DNA of 64,000 bases from Streptomyces pseudovenezuelae (GCF_001513955.1 NZ_KQ948152.1:310001-374000); one strand, 5' to 3'; positions 49,053-58,352 are shown, numbered from the stretch's first letter. The notes: a model not told the origin generated them from the letters alone. Made by a program: numbers and translations.

Positions 49053-50717
49053 CTACGCGTCGTAGACATCCGCCTTCCGCGGCGACACGTCCTGCACCTG
49101 CGTGCTCAGGAAGCCCGCCCGCGTGCCGAACTTCTCGGTGTCCACGCCGTTCTCCGCCAGGACCCGGATCGCCGCCGAGTGCACCACCCTCAGTACCGGC
49201 GTCGCGGCGCGCAGCGCGTCGTCGGCCATGAAGCGGTGCCGCCATGGCTTGTCCGCCCAGGCGTGCCGCAGACCGAACGGCTCGGGCAGCGCGAGCGAGC
49301 CGCCGAGCCAGTTGAGCAGCGGTGGGTACCAGGTCAGGGGCGCCCGGGCGGTCAGACGGACCACCTCGTCCGCGTCGACCAGCGGGAGCTTGATCTTCTT
49401 GGTCTCCCAGAACCTGACCTGCTTGGCGACTTCCTTCTCCTTGGCCGCCGGCTTCGAGGTGAACAGCCCGTGCACCGGCCCCAGGGCGTGCCCGGTGACC
49501 TCGATGCGCAGCGTCTCGTGCAGCACGGTCACCGTGATCAGCATGGTGAGGACCAACTGGCCCTCCCACAGCGTCCACTGGACGCCCAGATAGTGCCGGT
49601 CGCCGCCACCGAACTGCTGCTTGTTGCAGATGTCCTGTATCGCGTGGGTCTTGACCTGGTAGGCGTCCACGTCCGTGCCCCCGGGCCGGGACACCTCCTT
49701 CGCGCCCTCCGCGATCGGGGTGACGACCCAGTGCCGTATGGACGGCTTCGGGAAGCCGCCGGTGTTGATGGTGTTGCGCTCCAGCATGCGGAGCTGGTCG
49801 TGGATGGAACGGACGACGTCCCAGCTGCGGAAGGGATGGATCTCCCGGGTGGGGTCGGCGGACACCAGGTCCTCGGCGAGCTGCCAGCTGCCCCAGCGGG
49901 TGCCCATGCCGAGTATGCCCTTGGGACCGGCGTAGAAGACCGAGTTGGACTGCTGCTCGGCGCTGAGCGTGGCCAGGGACTGGCGCAGTTGCTCGGCCGC
50001 GGTCTCGCCGGGGTTGCTCGGCACCGCCTCGGGCACCTTGGCGCCCACGCTGCTGCCGGCCAGCAGACTGGCCCAGCGCTCCCGGAGGTCCCTGGCGGTG
50101 CGCTCGCAGATCTGCTTGGCCCAGAACCAGCCGACCACGGGAAGGGCCACGCACGCGCGTGCGTACCAGCCCCAGAAACCTCCGAACGGCATCTTGATCA
50201 GGAAGAGCACGGCCAGCGCGCCCATCGCGACGAGCAGGGCGGTGGCGAGCGCGCCCGCCTGCTTGTTGTCCTCGCGCTTGGCGATGTTGGTGCGCAGCGT
50301 GAAGACCAGCAGCCAGACGAGGAGTCCCGGCAGGAAGAGCACACCACACAGCACCATCACGGCGGTCAGCCAGTTGTCCCGGTCCCGGCGGATGTTGTTC
50401 GCCGCGAGACAGTGCTCGACCACGACCTGCGGCTCGGCGCCGAAGGACTGGATGAGCGGCTTGCGCCCCACGCCGAGCATGCGCGCGACCACGGCCGTGG
50501 AGAACGCCTCGCCCAGGTTGGGGCGGAAGATCTTCGCCCACTTGCGGCCGCCCTTGACGGCCGACTCGTGCCACTCGTTGTTGGCCTTGAGGATCTCCTC
50601 CACCGGATTGTCCCGATAGGCCGCCGAGGCCAGCGCGAACGTCGCCGTCTGCGCCTCGTCGCCCGTGCGCGGCACCTGCGGACCGAAGATGTCCGCGTAA
50701 CCGCCGTCAACGGTCAT
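49053..50717 (-). CDS. Large membrane protein, unknown function
   Basis: A 554-residue protein. An N-terminal soluble domain (residues 1-110) is followed by hydrophobic segments WLTAVMVLCGVLFLPGLLVWLLVFTL, ALATALLVAMGALAVLFLIKMPFGGFWGWYARACVALPVVGWFWA. A long soluble domain follows, containing HPFRSWDVVRSIHDQLRMLERNTINTGGFPKPSIRHWVV and WTLWEGQLVLTMLITVTVLHETLRIEVTGHALGPVHGLF, possibly a further helix. No family recognised. It is inserted, on the opposite strand, in a region whose order is otherwise conserved down to Mycobacterium. Confidence 0.8.
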   Translation of the reverse strand: MTVDGGYADIFGPQVPRTGDEAQTATFALASAAYRDNPVEEILKANNEWHESAVKGGRKWAKIFRPNLGEAFSTAVVARMLGVGRKPLIQSFGAEPQVVVEHCLAANNIRRDRDNWLTAVMVLCGVLFLPGLLVWLLVFTLRTNIAKREDNKQAGALATALLVAMGALAVLFLIKMPFGGFWGWYARACVALPVVGWFWAKQICERTARDLRERWASLLAGSSVGAKVPEAVPSNPGETAAEQLRQSLATLSAEQQSNSVFYAGPKGILGMGTRWGSWQLAEDLVSADPTREIHPFRSWDVVRSIHDQLRMLERNTINTGGFPKPSIRHWVVTPIAEGAKEVSRPGGTDVDAYQVKTHAIQDICNKQQFGGGDRHYLGVQWTLWEGQLVLTMLITVTVLHETLRIEVTGHALGPVHGLFTSKPAAKEKEVAKQVRFWETKKIKLPLVDADEVVRLTARAPLTWYPPLLNWLGGSLALPEPFGLRHAWADKPWRHRFMADDALRAATPVLRVVHSAAIRVLAENGVDTEKFGTRAGFLSTQVQDVSPRKADVYDA

Positions 50718-50923
50718 TCCCGCCCCCGATCGCCGCCGGACTCACCCACTGCGGCCTTCCCGACTTCCGTGCTTCGCACACCTGTTGATCAGGTCATCAG
50801 CGTATCCGTACGCGCTGACATTAATCGGCGGACGGCCGAAGCCGCCCGCCGATTCGGAGGGGAGCGTTCCAGAACCGTCACCCGAGAGGCTCCGGACGCC
50901 ACTTGTGCGGCATCCGGACCCAA

Positions 50924-53122
50924 CTACGAGGCGGCACGCGCCTCTTCACGGATCCTCTCGGCGATCTGCGGCGGCATGGGCTCGTGCCGCGCGTAGGAGC
51001 GGCTGAAGCGCGCGGTGCCGTGCGAGAGGGACCTGAGGTCCACCGCGTACCGCCCGATCTCGATCTCGGGCACCTCGGCCTTGATGAGCGTGCGGCCGCC
51101 GTTGGTCTGCTCGGTGCCCAGCACCCGGCCACGCCGCCCGGACAGGTCGCTCATCACGGCGCCCACATAGTCGTCGCCGACCAGCACGGACACCTCGGAA
51201 ACCGGCTCCAGCAGATGGATCCGGGCGTCCGCCGCCGCCTCCCTGAGGGCCAGCGCCCCGGCCGTCTGGAACGCGGCGTCCGAGGAGTCCACGGAGTGCG
51301 CCTTGCCGTCCAGCAGCGTGACCCGGACGTCGATCAGCTGATGGCCGGTGGCCACCCCCTTGGCCGCCTGCGCCCGTACGCCCTTCTCGACGGACGGGAT
51401 GAACTGCCGCGGCACCGCGCCGCCGACGACCTTGTCCACGAACTCGATGCCCGAACCACCGGGCAGCGGTTCCACCTCGATCTCGCAGATGGCGAACTGC
51501 CCGTGCCCACCGGACTGCTTCACATGCCGCCCGCGCCCGGCCGACTTGTCGGCGAACGTCTCCCGCAGCGGCACCCGGTGCGGTACGAGGTCGACCTGTA
51601 CGCCGTAGCGGCTGCGCAGCCGCTCCAGCGCCACGTCGGCATGCGCCTCGCCCAGGCACCACAGGACGACCTGGTGGGTGTCCTGGTTCTGTTCGAGCCG
51701 CATGGTCGGGTCCTCGGCGACCAGCCGGGCGAGGCCCTGCGAGAGCTTGTCCTCGTCCGCCTTGCTGTGCGCCTGGATGGCGAGGGGCAGCAGCGGGTCC
51801 GGCATCTCCCACGGCTCCATGAGCAGCGGGTCGTCCTTGGCGGAGAGGGTGTCGCCGGTCTCCGCGCGGCTGAGCTTCGCCACGCACGCGAGGTCGCCCG
51901 CGATGCAGTGCGAGAGCTGGCGCTGCTGCTTGCCGAAGGGGGCGGACAGGGCGCCGATGCGCTCGTCGACGTCGTGGTCCTCGTGCCCGCGGTCGGCGAG
52001 CCCGTGCCCGGAGACATGGACCGTCTCGTCGGGGCGCAGGGTCCCGGAGAAGACCCGCACCAGCGAGATCCGGCCGACATACGGGTCGGACGCCGTCTTC
52101 ACGACCTCCGCGACCAGCGGCCCCTCGGTGTCGCACGCCTTGATCTCGCGCGGCTTGCCGTCGATGGTCGTGACGCCCGGCGTGGGGTGCTCGAACGGCG
52201 TCGGGAACCCGCCCGTGACCAGCTCCAGCAGCTCGACCGTACCGAGCCCCTGCCGGGCGCCGTCGGTCGCGGGGGCGGCGGCCAGGACCGGATGGAACAC
52301 CCCGCGCGCGACGGCCCGCTCCAGGTCCTCCACGAGCGTCTTGAAATCGATCTCCTCGCCGCCCAGATAGCGGTCCATGAGGGTCTCGTCCTCGCTCTCC
52401 GAGATGATCCCCTCGATCAGCCGGTTGCGGGCCTCCTCGATCCCCGGCAGCAGGTCCTCGCCCGGCTCGGACTCCTTGCGCTCCCCGGACGAGTAGTCGA
52501 ACAGCTTCTGCGACAGCAGTCCGGTCAGCCCGGTCACGGGCGCGTGCCCGTCGGGTCCCTGCGGCGCGCGCAGCGGCAGATAGAGCGGGAGCACGGCGTC
52601 GGGGTCGTCGCCGCCGAAGGCCTCCGCGCAGATCCGCGTCATCTCCTCGAAGTCCGCCCGCGCGGCCTCAAGGTGCGTGATCACAATCGCGCGGGGCATG
52701 CCGACGGCCGCGCACTCCTCCCACACCATGCGGGTGGAGCCGTCGACCCCGTCCGAGGCCGAGACGACGAAAAGGGCCGCGTCCGCCGCTCGCAGACCGG
52801 CCCTGAGTTCCCCGACGAAGTCGGCGTATCCGGGGGTGTCCAGAAGGTTGATCTTGTACCCGTCCCACTCGACGGGCACCAGGGAGAGCTGTACCGAGCG
52901 TTGCTGCCGGTGCTCGATCTCGTCGTAGTCCGAGACGGTGCCGCCGTCCTCCACGCGGCCCGCCCGGTTCACTGCTCCCGCGGTGAGTGCGAGAGCTTCC
53001 ACCAATGTCGTCTTGCCCGATCCGGAGTGGCCGACCAGCACCACATTCCGTACGGACGCGGGGTGGTCGGCCGCTGTTGCCCTGCCGGCGGCTCCGGGGT
53101 GTGCGTTCGCCTTGTCGCCCAT
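50924..53122 (-). CDS. Elongation factor G-like GTPase (EF-G2 type)
   Basis: A 732-residue translational GTPase-like protein. Walker A/G1 is VVLVGHSGSGKTTLVEAL at residues 28-40, G3 is LLDTPGYADFVGE, but the G4 NKxD motif is replaced by ITHLEAARAD, which should weaken guanine specificity. Later domains follow EF-G order: domain II with VARIFSGTLR-like SLVRVFSGTLRPDETVHVSG, domain IV GSGIEFVDKVVGGAVPRQFIPSVEKGV and GVATGHQLIDVRVTLLDGKAHSVDSSDAAFQTAG, domain V LEPVSEVSVLVGDDYVGAVMSDLSGRRGRVLG. ATG 53122 with GGGAGG. Not the main EF-G; role unknown. Divergent from pgsA. Confidence 0.93.
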   Translation of the reverse strand: MGDKANAHPGAAGRATAADHPASVRNVVLVGHSGSGKTTLVEALALTAGAVNRAGRVEDGGTVSDYDEIEHRQQRSVQLSLVPVEWDGYKINLLDTPGYADFVGELRAGLRAADAALFVVSASDGVDGSTRMVWEECAAVGMPRAIVITHLEAARADFEEMTRICAEAFGGDDPDAVLPLYLPLRAPQGPDGHAPVTGLTGLLSQKLFDYSSGERKESEPGEDLLPGIEEARNRLIEGIISESEDETLMDRYLGGEEIDFKTLVEDLERAVARGVFHPVLAAAPATDGARQGLGTVELLELVTGGFPTPFEHPTPGVTTIDGKPREIKACDTEGPLVAEVVKTASDPYVGRISLVRVFSGTLRPDETVHVSGHGLADRGHEDHDVDERIGALSAPFGKQQRQLSHCIAGDLACVAKLSRAETGDTLSAKDDPLLMEPWEMPDPLLPLAIQAHSKADEDKLSQGLARLVAEDPTMRLEQNQDTHQVVLWCLGEAHADVALERLRSRYGVQVDLVPHRVPLRETFADKSAGRGRHVKQSGGHGQFAICEIEVEPLPGGSGIEFVDKVVGGAVPRQFIPSVEKGVRAQAAKGVATGHQLIDVRVTLLDGKAHSVDSSDAAFQTAGALALREAAADARIHLLEPVSEVSVLVGDDYVGAVMSDLSGRRGRVLGTEQTNGGRTLIKAEVPEIEIGRYAVDLRSLSHGTARFSRSYARHEPMPPQIAERIREEARAAS

Positions 53123-53395
53123 GGCCTTGCCTCCCGTGCACGGTGAGGTCACTGTGGGCGCGGACATGCGGACCCGCGTGCGGTGCGGCTCCGGTGACGC
53201 CCGCGGTCCTTCGAGCTTTCCACTCCCGTCACGGTGCGTCCATACGACGGACGCGATCGCGCCGTGACCCGGATGCGCCGAGCCCGTGACACCGGCTCCG
53301 GGTGCCCGGCCGTCGCCCACGCGCGCGCGTGGCTACGATGGGCCAGCCGGTGGCCAGCAGGGGCCGAGCCGGCCACACCGACCGTCGGGAAGGCC

Positions 53396-54133
53396 ATGCT
53401 GAACAAGTACGCGCGTGCATTTTTTACGCGTGTCCTCACCCCGTTCGCCTCATTTCTGATCAGAAGGGGCGTCAGCCCCGACACGGTCACGCTCCTCGGC
53501 ACCGCCGGAGTGGTCGCGGGCGCGCTGGTCTTCTATCCCATGGGCGAGTTCTTCTGGGGCACGGTCGTGATCACGCTGTTCGTGTTCTCCGACCTCGTCG
53601 ACGGCAACATGGCCCGCCAGCTCGGCCGTTCCAGCCGCTGGGGCGCCTTCCTCGACTCCACCCTCGACCGCGTCGCCGACGGCGCGATCTTCGGCGGCTT
53701 CGCCCTCTGGTACGCGGGCGGGGGCGACGACATCGTCCTGTGCGCGGTCTCCATCTTCTGCCTGGCCAGCGGCCAGGTGGTGTCGTACACGAAGGCCCGT
53801 GGCGAGTCGATCGGGCTGCCGGTCGCCGTCAACGGCCTCGTGGAGCGTGCCGAGCGCCTGGTGATCTCGCTGACCCTGGCTGGCCTCGCGGGCCTGCACA
53901 AGTTCGGCGTGCCCGGCATCCAGTACCTGCTGCCGGTCGCGCTGTGGATCGTCGCCGTCGGCAGCCTGGTCACGCTGATCCAGCGAGTCGTCACGGTCCG
54001 CCGCGAGTCGGCGGAGGCCGAGGAGGCCGCCGCGGAGCCGGGTGCCGACTCGGACGCCGCCGACTCCGGTGCCGCCGAGGCGGACGTGGCCGGGGAGAAC
54101 TCCCGGCAGCAGGGGAGCGAGGCCGCGAAGTGA
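53396..54133 (+). CDS. pgsA: CDP-alcohol phosphatidyltransferase (phosphatidylinositol phosphate synthase)
   Basis: A 245-residue membrane enzyme that makes phosphatidylinositol (phosphate) from CDP-diacylglycerol and inositol phosphate. The family signature DGx2ARx8Gx3Dx3D appears as SDLVDGNMARQLGRSSRWGAFLDSTLDRVADG. Six transmembrane helices are expected; the last about 30 residues form an acidic Ala/Glu tail (EEAAAEPGADSDAADSGAAEADVAGE) outside the fold. The ATG at 53396 follows GGGAAGG. It overlaps the acyltransferase by four bases, and that gene overlaps pimA: the phosphatidylinositol mannoside operon as in Mycobacterium. Confidence 0.94.
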   Translation: MLNKYARAFFTRVLTPFASFLIRRGVSPDTVTLLGTAGVVAGALVFYPMGEFFWGTVVITLFVFSDLVDGNMARQLGRSSRWGAFLDSTLDRVADGAIFGGFALWYAGGGDDIVLCAVSIFCLASGQVVSYTKARGESIGLPVAVNGLVERAERLVISLTLAGLAGLHKFGVPGIQYLLPVALWIVAVGSLVTLIQRVVTVRRESAEAEEAAAEPGADSDAADSGAAEADVAGENSRQQGSEAAK

Positions 54134-55047
54134 GCGCCCAGGAGCGGCTGACGGACTCGCTGTACGGCCTCGGCTGGGGCGTGGTGAAGAAGCTCCCCGA
54201 GCCGGTCGCCGTGCGCCTCGGCCGGAGCATCGCCGACCTGGCCTGGAAGCAGCGCGGCAAGGGCGTGCTCCGCCTGGAGAGCAACTACGCGCGCGTGGTG
54301 CCCGACGCGAGCCCCGAGCGCCTCGCCGAGCTCTCGCGCGCGGGCATGCGGTCGTATCTGCGCTACTGGATGGAGTCCTTCCGGCTGCCCGCCTGGAGCA
54401 AGGACCGCATCAAGAGCGGCTTCGCCCCGAAGGGCCTCCACCACCTCACCGACGGACTCGCCGCGGGCAGGGGCGTCGTCCTCGCGCTGCCGCACATGGC
54501 CAACTGGGACCTCGCCGGCGCCTGGGTCACCACCAAGCTGGAGACCCCGTTCACCACGGTCGCCGAACGGCTCAAGCCGGAGACGCTGTACGACCGTTTC
54601 GTCGCCTACCGCGAGGGCCTCGGCATGGAGGTGCTCCCGCACAGCGGCGGCACCGCCTTCGGCACGCTGGCCCGGCGGCTGCGGGACGGCGGCCTGGTCT
54701 GTCTGGTCGCCGAGCGCGACCTGTCGTCGTCCGGCGTCGAGGTGCAGTTCTTCGGCGAGGCGACCCGCATCCCCGCGGGCCCTGCCCTGCTGGCCCAGCA
54801 GACGGGCGCGCTGCTGCTGCCGGTGACACTCTGGTACGACGACTCGCCCGTCATGCAGGGAAGGGTGCACCCCCCGGTCGAGGTGCCCGGGACAGGTACG
54901 CGGGCCGAAAAGACGTCTGTCATGGCACAGGCGCTGGCCGATGCCTTCGCCACAGGGATCGCCGACCACCCGGAGGACTGGCACATGCTGCAGCGCTTGT
55001 GGCTGAAGGACCTCGAACCCCGACCCTCGGACGGGGCCCGCCCGTGA
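54130..55047 (+). CDS. Phosphatidylinositol mannoside acyltransferase-like protein
   Basis: A 305-residue membrane-associated acyltransferase of the LPLAT (HtrB/PatA) class. The catalytic motif H(x)4D is LPHMANWDLAG and the acidic site is LVAERDLSSSGVEVQFFGEATRIPAGPALLA. In Mycobacterium the corresponding gene lies between pgsA and pimA and acylates the mannose of PIM, so the same role is inferred. GTG start overlaps pgsA; stop overlaps pimA start (GTGA on both sides). Confidence 0.92.
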   Translation: MSAQERLTDSLYGLGWGVVKKLPEPVAVRLGRSIADLAWKQRGKGVLRLESNYARVVPDASPERLAELSRAGMRSYLRYWMESFRLPAWSKDRIKSGFAPKGLHHLTDGLAAGRGVVLALPHMANWDLAGAWVTTKLETPFTTVAERLKPETLYDRFVAYREGLGMEVLPHSGGTAFGTLARRLRDGGLVCLVAERDLSSSGVEVQFFGEATRIPAGPALLAQQTGALLLPVTLWYDDSPVMQGRVHPPVEVPGTGTRAEKTSVMAQALADAFATGIADHPEDWHMLQRLWLKDLEPRPSDGARP

Positions 55048-56213
55048 GAATCGGCATCGTCTGCCCGTACTCCTGGGATGTGCCGGGTGGCGTGCAGTTC
55101 CACATCCGCGATCTCGCCGAGTACTTCATCCGGCTCGGCCACGAGGTGTCCGTCCTCGCCCCGGCCGACGACGACACCCCGCTGCCGCCGTACGTCGTCT
55201 CGGCCGGCCGCGCGGTCCCGGTGCCCTACAACGGCTCGGTGGCCCGGCTGAGCTTCGGCTTCCTGTCGGCGGCACGGGTGCGCCGCTGGCTGCACGACGG
55301 CGCGTTCGACGTGGTCCACATCCATGAGCCGTCCTCGCCGTCCCTCGGCCTGCTGACCTGCTGGGCCGCGCAGGGCCCGATCGTCGCCACCTTCCACACC
55401 TCGAACCCGCGCTCGCGGGTCATGGTCGCCGCGTACTCGATCCTCCAGGCCGCCCTGGAGAAGATCAGTGCCCGGATCGCCGTCAGCGAGTACGCCCGCC
55501 GCACGCTCGTCGAGCACCTCGGCGGCGACGCGGTGGTCATCCCCAACGGCGTGGACGTCGACTTCTTCGCCAAGGCCGAGCCGAAGCCCGAGTGGCAGGG
55601 CGACACGATCGGCTTCATGGGGCGCATCGACGAGCCCCGCAAGGGCCTGCCGGTGCTGATGAAGGCCCTGCCGAAGATCCTCGCCGAGCGTCCGCGGACC
55701 CGGCTGCTGGTCGCCGGGCGCGGCGACGAGGAGGAGGCAGTGGAGTCCCTTCCCGAGGAGCTGCGCGCGCGCGTGGAGTTCCTCGGCATGGTCAGCGACC
55801 AGGACAAGGCCCGCTTCCTGCGCAGCGTCGACCTGTATGTCGCCCCCAACACCGGCGGCGAGAGCTTCGGGATCATCCTGGTCGAGGCCATGTCAGCGGG
55901 CGCCCCGGTGCTCGCCTCCGACCTCGACGCCTTCGCCCAGGTCCTCGACCACGGCGCGGCGGGCGAACTCTTCGCCAACGAGGACGCGGACGCACTCGCC
56001 GAGGCGGCGGTACGGCTGCTCGGCGACCCGTCGAGGCTCGCCGAACTCCGCGAGCGCGGCAGCGCCCACGTCCGCCGCTTCGACTGGTCGACCGTCGGGG
56101 CGGACATCCTGTCGGTCTACGAGACGGTGACATCGGGCGCGGCGGCGGTGGCAGCGGCGGACGACGACCGTGGCCCGGGACTGCGAGCACGGCTGGGCCT
56201 GGCCAGGGACTGA
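55044..56213 (+). CDS. pimA: Phosphatidylinositol alpha-mannosyltransferase
   Basis: A 389-residue GT4-family GT-B glycosyltransferase transferring the first mannose from GDP-mannose to phosphatidylinositol. Blocks: RIGIVCPYSWDVPGGVQFHIRDLAEYFIRLGHEVSVLAPADDD, FDVVHIHEPSSPSLGLLTCW, GFMGRIDEPRKGLPVLMKALPKI, FLGMVSDQDKARFLRSVDLYVAPNTGGESFGIILVEAMSAGAPVLASDLDAF with the donor-binding E-x7-E motif. Closely follows MTB PimA in order. GTG start within GTGA overlap. The downstream 508 bases hold no gene. Confidence 0.95.
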   Translation: MRIGIVCPYSWDVPGGVQFHIRDLAEYFIRLGHEVSVLAPADDDTPLPPYVVSAGRAVPVPYNGSVARLSFGFLSAARVRRWLHDGAFDVVHIHEPSSPSLGLLTCWAAQGPIVATFHTSNPRSRVMVAAYSILQAALEKISARIAVSEYARRTLVEHLGGDAVVIPNGVDVDFFAKAEPKPEWQGDTIGFMGRIDEPRKGLPVLMKALPKILAERPRTRLLVAGRGDEEEAVESLPEELRARVEFLGMVSDQDKARFLRSVDLYVAPNTGGESFGIILVEAMSAGAPVLASDLDAFAQVLDHGAAGELFANEDADALAEAAVRLLGDPSRLAELRERGSAHVRRFDWSTVGADILSVYETVTSGAAAVAAADDDRGPGLRARLGLARD

Positions 56214-56721
56214 CCGCGACGCGGGCGTCGGACGCGGGGGATCTTGTTCGGCCGCCGCTGGGGCGGCGTGGCGGGGTCTGGTTGGTGGGCGCTGGGTCGG
56301 TGCTGTGCCGGGGCCTGGACGGTCGGCGGCGGGCCGTGCCGTGCCGGTTCCCGGTTTCGGCGGCCATGAGTTCGTGCCGAGCTGGGACGTGCTTCGACCG
56401 CCACGACCTGCCTGGCCGGTGGCGGGTCGGCGCCCGGTCGGAGTCCGCTTGGTCGGAGACGGGTCGGGGCTGTGCTCAGGGCTTGCCCGGTAGCGGAGGG
56501 TCGGTGCCGGGCCGGAGCCTGCCGGGGTGGCCACAGCCTCGCCGAGCCGGACTCGTTTCGCCGGCCACCACCGTGCCGTGGCGGGGTGCCCCGTGTTGTC
56601 GGTGGCCGTCTCGTACCCCGCCGCCCCCGCCGCCCCTTGAAGGACGGTCTCGCGCTTCCGAGCGCCCCGACCCCGTGCCTGGCCCACCCAGCCCCCACCC
56701 GCCCCGATAGCCTTGCTGCCC
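56214..56721. other. 508-bp non-coding GC-skewed stretch
   Basis: No acceptable gene on either strand: frames here are Gly/Arg/Ser/Ala low complexity and lack start signals. The + strand is G-rich (tggcggggtctggttggtgg) to about 56540, then shifts. Degenerate similarity between gggtcggtgctgtgccgggg (about 56293) and gggtcggtgccgggccggag (about 56498) suggests decayed tandem material. A -10 box TAGCCT for the next gene lies at 56708-56713. Confidence 0.55.
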
Positions 56722-57264
56722 GTGACTCCCACCCTCATCTGGATTCTCGTCGCGCTGGTCGCGATCGGCCTTTACCTGAGCTGGACCGCGGGCCGTCTCG
56801 ACCGGCTGCACGCCAGGATCGACGCCACGCGCGCGGGCCTGGACGCGCAGTTGCTCCGGCGGGCGTCCGTGGCCCAGGAACTGGCCACCTCGGGCGTGCT
56901 CGACCCGGCCGCGTCGATCGTCCTGTACGAGGCCGCACACGCCGCCCGGCAGGCCGAGGAGGAGCAGCGGGAGGTGGCCGAGAGCGAGCTGAGCCAGGCG
57001 CTGCGGGCCGTGTTCGCGGAGATGGCCCAGGTGGAGGGGATCCGTGAGGCGCCCGGGGGAGAGGCGGCGGCCCACGAGCTCACCGAGGCCGTACGACGCG
57101 TCCCGATGGCTCGCCGCTTCCACAACGACGCCGTCGGCGCGGCCCGCCGGCTGCGCCAGCACCGCAAGGTCCGCTGGTTCCGCCTGGCCGGCCACGCCCC
57201 CTTCCCGATGGCCTTCGAGATGGACGACGAGCCGCCCGCGGCCTTGGTGGACCGGGCCGCGTAG
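56722..57264 (+). CDS. LemA-like membrane-anchored protein
   Basis: A 180-residue protein with one N-terminal transmembrane helix (LIWILVALVAIGLYLSWTA) and a helical cytoplasmic or external domain. RLDRLHARIDATRAGLDAQLLRRASVAQELA recalls the LemA core (RxxVxxAWxxIDVQLKRRADLIPNL) and MARRFHNDAVGAARRLRQHRKVRWFRLAGHAPFPMAFEM recalls its C-terminal RRYYNDAVR...F. So it looks like a diverged LemA. GTG 56722 is chosen because TAGCCT ends eight bases before it (leaderless); TTG 56713 is the other option. Precedes pdxS. Confidence 0.75.
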   Translation: MTPTLIWILVALVAIGLYLSWTAGRLDRLHARIDATRAGLDAQLLRRASVAQELATSGVLDPAASIVLYEAAHAARQAEEEQREVAESELSQALRAVFAEMAQVEGIREAPGGEAAAHELTEAVRRVPMARRFHNDAVGAARRLRQHRKVRWFRLAGHAPFPMAFEMDDEPPAALVDRAA

Positions 57265-57446
57265 GGAGACGGGCCTGGAGGTCCACGAGGTCCAGGGCGG
57301 CGGCCACCACCGCGGCTACGGCTCCAGCCAAGCCCACTGGAGCGCCAAAACGATCCACCGGCTCCCCATTGGCCCTTGCAGTGGACTGGTCCGGTGACGT
57401 TTCCTCGGTGCTGCAGCAGTCCCTTTCACTTCAGCGAGGTCAACCC

Positions 57447-58352
57447 GTGTCCAGCACCGAGAACCAGGCTCCCGAGACCGGCACCGCGCGCGTGAAGCGC
57501 GGTATGGCGGAGCAGCTCAAGGGCGGCGTGATCATGGACGTCGTCACGCCGGAGCAGGCGAAGATCGCGGAGGACGCGGGTGCCGTCGCCGTCATGGCCC
57601 TGGAGCGGGTCCCCGCCGACATCCGCAAGGACGGCGGCGTGGCCCGGATGTCCGACCCTGACATGATCGAGGGCATCATCGAGGCCGTGTCCATCCCGGT
57701 CATGGCGAAGTCCCGCATCGGCCACTTCGTCGAGGCCCAGGTCCTGCAGTCCCTCGGCGTCGACTACATCGACGAGTCCGAGGTCCTCACCCCGGCCGAC
57801 GAGGTCAACCACAGCGACAAGTTCGCCTTCACGACCCCCTTCGTCTGCGGTGCCACCAACCTGGGCGAGGCCCTGCGCCGCATCGCCGAGGGCGCGGCCA
57901 TGATCCGCTCCAAGGGCGAGGCCGGCACCGGCAACGTCGTCGAGGCCGTCCGCCACCTGCGCCAGATCAAGAACGAGATCGCCCGCCTGCGCGGCTACGA
58001 CAACAACGAGCTGTACGCCGCCGCCAAGGACCTGCGCGCCCCGTACGAGCTGGTCAAGGAGGTCGCCGAGCTCGGCAAGCTCCCGGTCGTGCTGTTCTCC
58101 GCCGGTGGTGTGGCCACCCCGGCCGACGCCGCGCTCATGCGCCAGCTCGGCGCCGAGGGCGTCTTCGTCGGCTCCGGCATCTTCAAGTCCGGCGACCCGG
58201 CCAAGCGCGCCGCCGCCATCGTGAAGGCCACCACCTTCTACGACGACCCGAAGATCATCGCGGACGCGTCCCGCAACCTCGGCGAGGCCATGGTCGGCAT
58301 CAACTGCGACACCCTGCCCGAGGCCGAGCGCTACGCCAACCGCGGCTGGTAA
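57447..58352 (+). CDS. pdxS: Pyridoxal 5'-phosphate synthase subunit PdxS
   Basis: A 301-residue synthase assembling PLP from ribose-5-phosphate, glyceraldehyde-3-phosphate and ammonia. It has KRGMAEQLKGGVIMDVVTPEQAKIAEDAGAVAVMALERVPADIRKDGGVARMSDP, catalytic Lys in VMAKSRIGH, YIDESEVLTPADE and the second Lys in IRSKGEAGTGNVVEAVRH. Forms a 12-mer with PdxT. GTG 57447 with GAGGT six bases upstream. pdxT starts six bases after its stop. No PdxR/MocR gene is near, so regulation is unclear. Confidence 0.97.
   Translation: MSSTENQAPETGTARVKRGMAEQLKGGVIMDVVTPEQAKIAEDAGAVAVMALERVPADIRKDGGVARMSDPDMIEGIIEAVSIPVMAKSRIGHFVEAQVLQSLGVDYIDESEVLTPADEVNHSDKFAFTTPFVCGATNLGEALRRIAEGAAMIRSKGEAGTGNVVEAVRHLRQIKNEIARLRGYDNNELYAAAKDLRAPYELVKEVAELGKLPVVLFSAGGVATPADAALMRQLGAEGVFVGSGIFKSGDPAKRAAAIVKATTFYDDPKIIADASRNLGEAMVGINCDTLPEAERYANRGW

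Noticed and set aside
56170..56493. 107-codon frame after pimA
   Set aside because: Gly/Arg/Val low complexity overlapping the end of pimA; no ribosome site or family.
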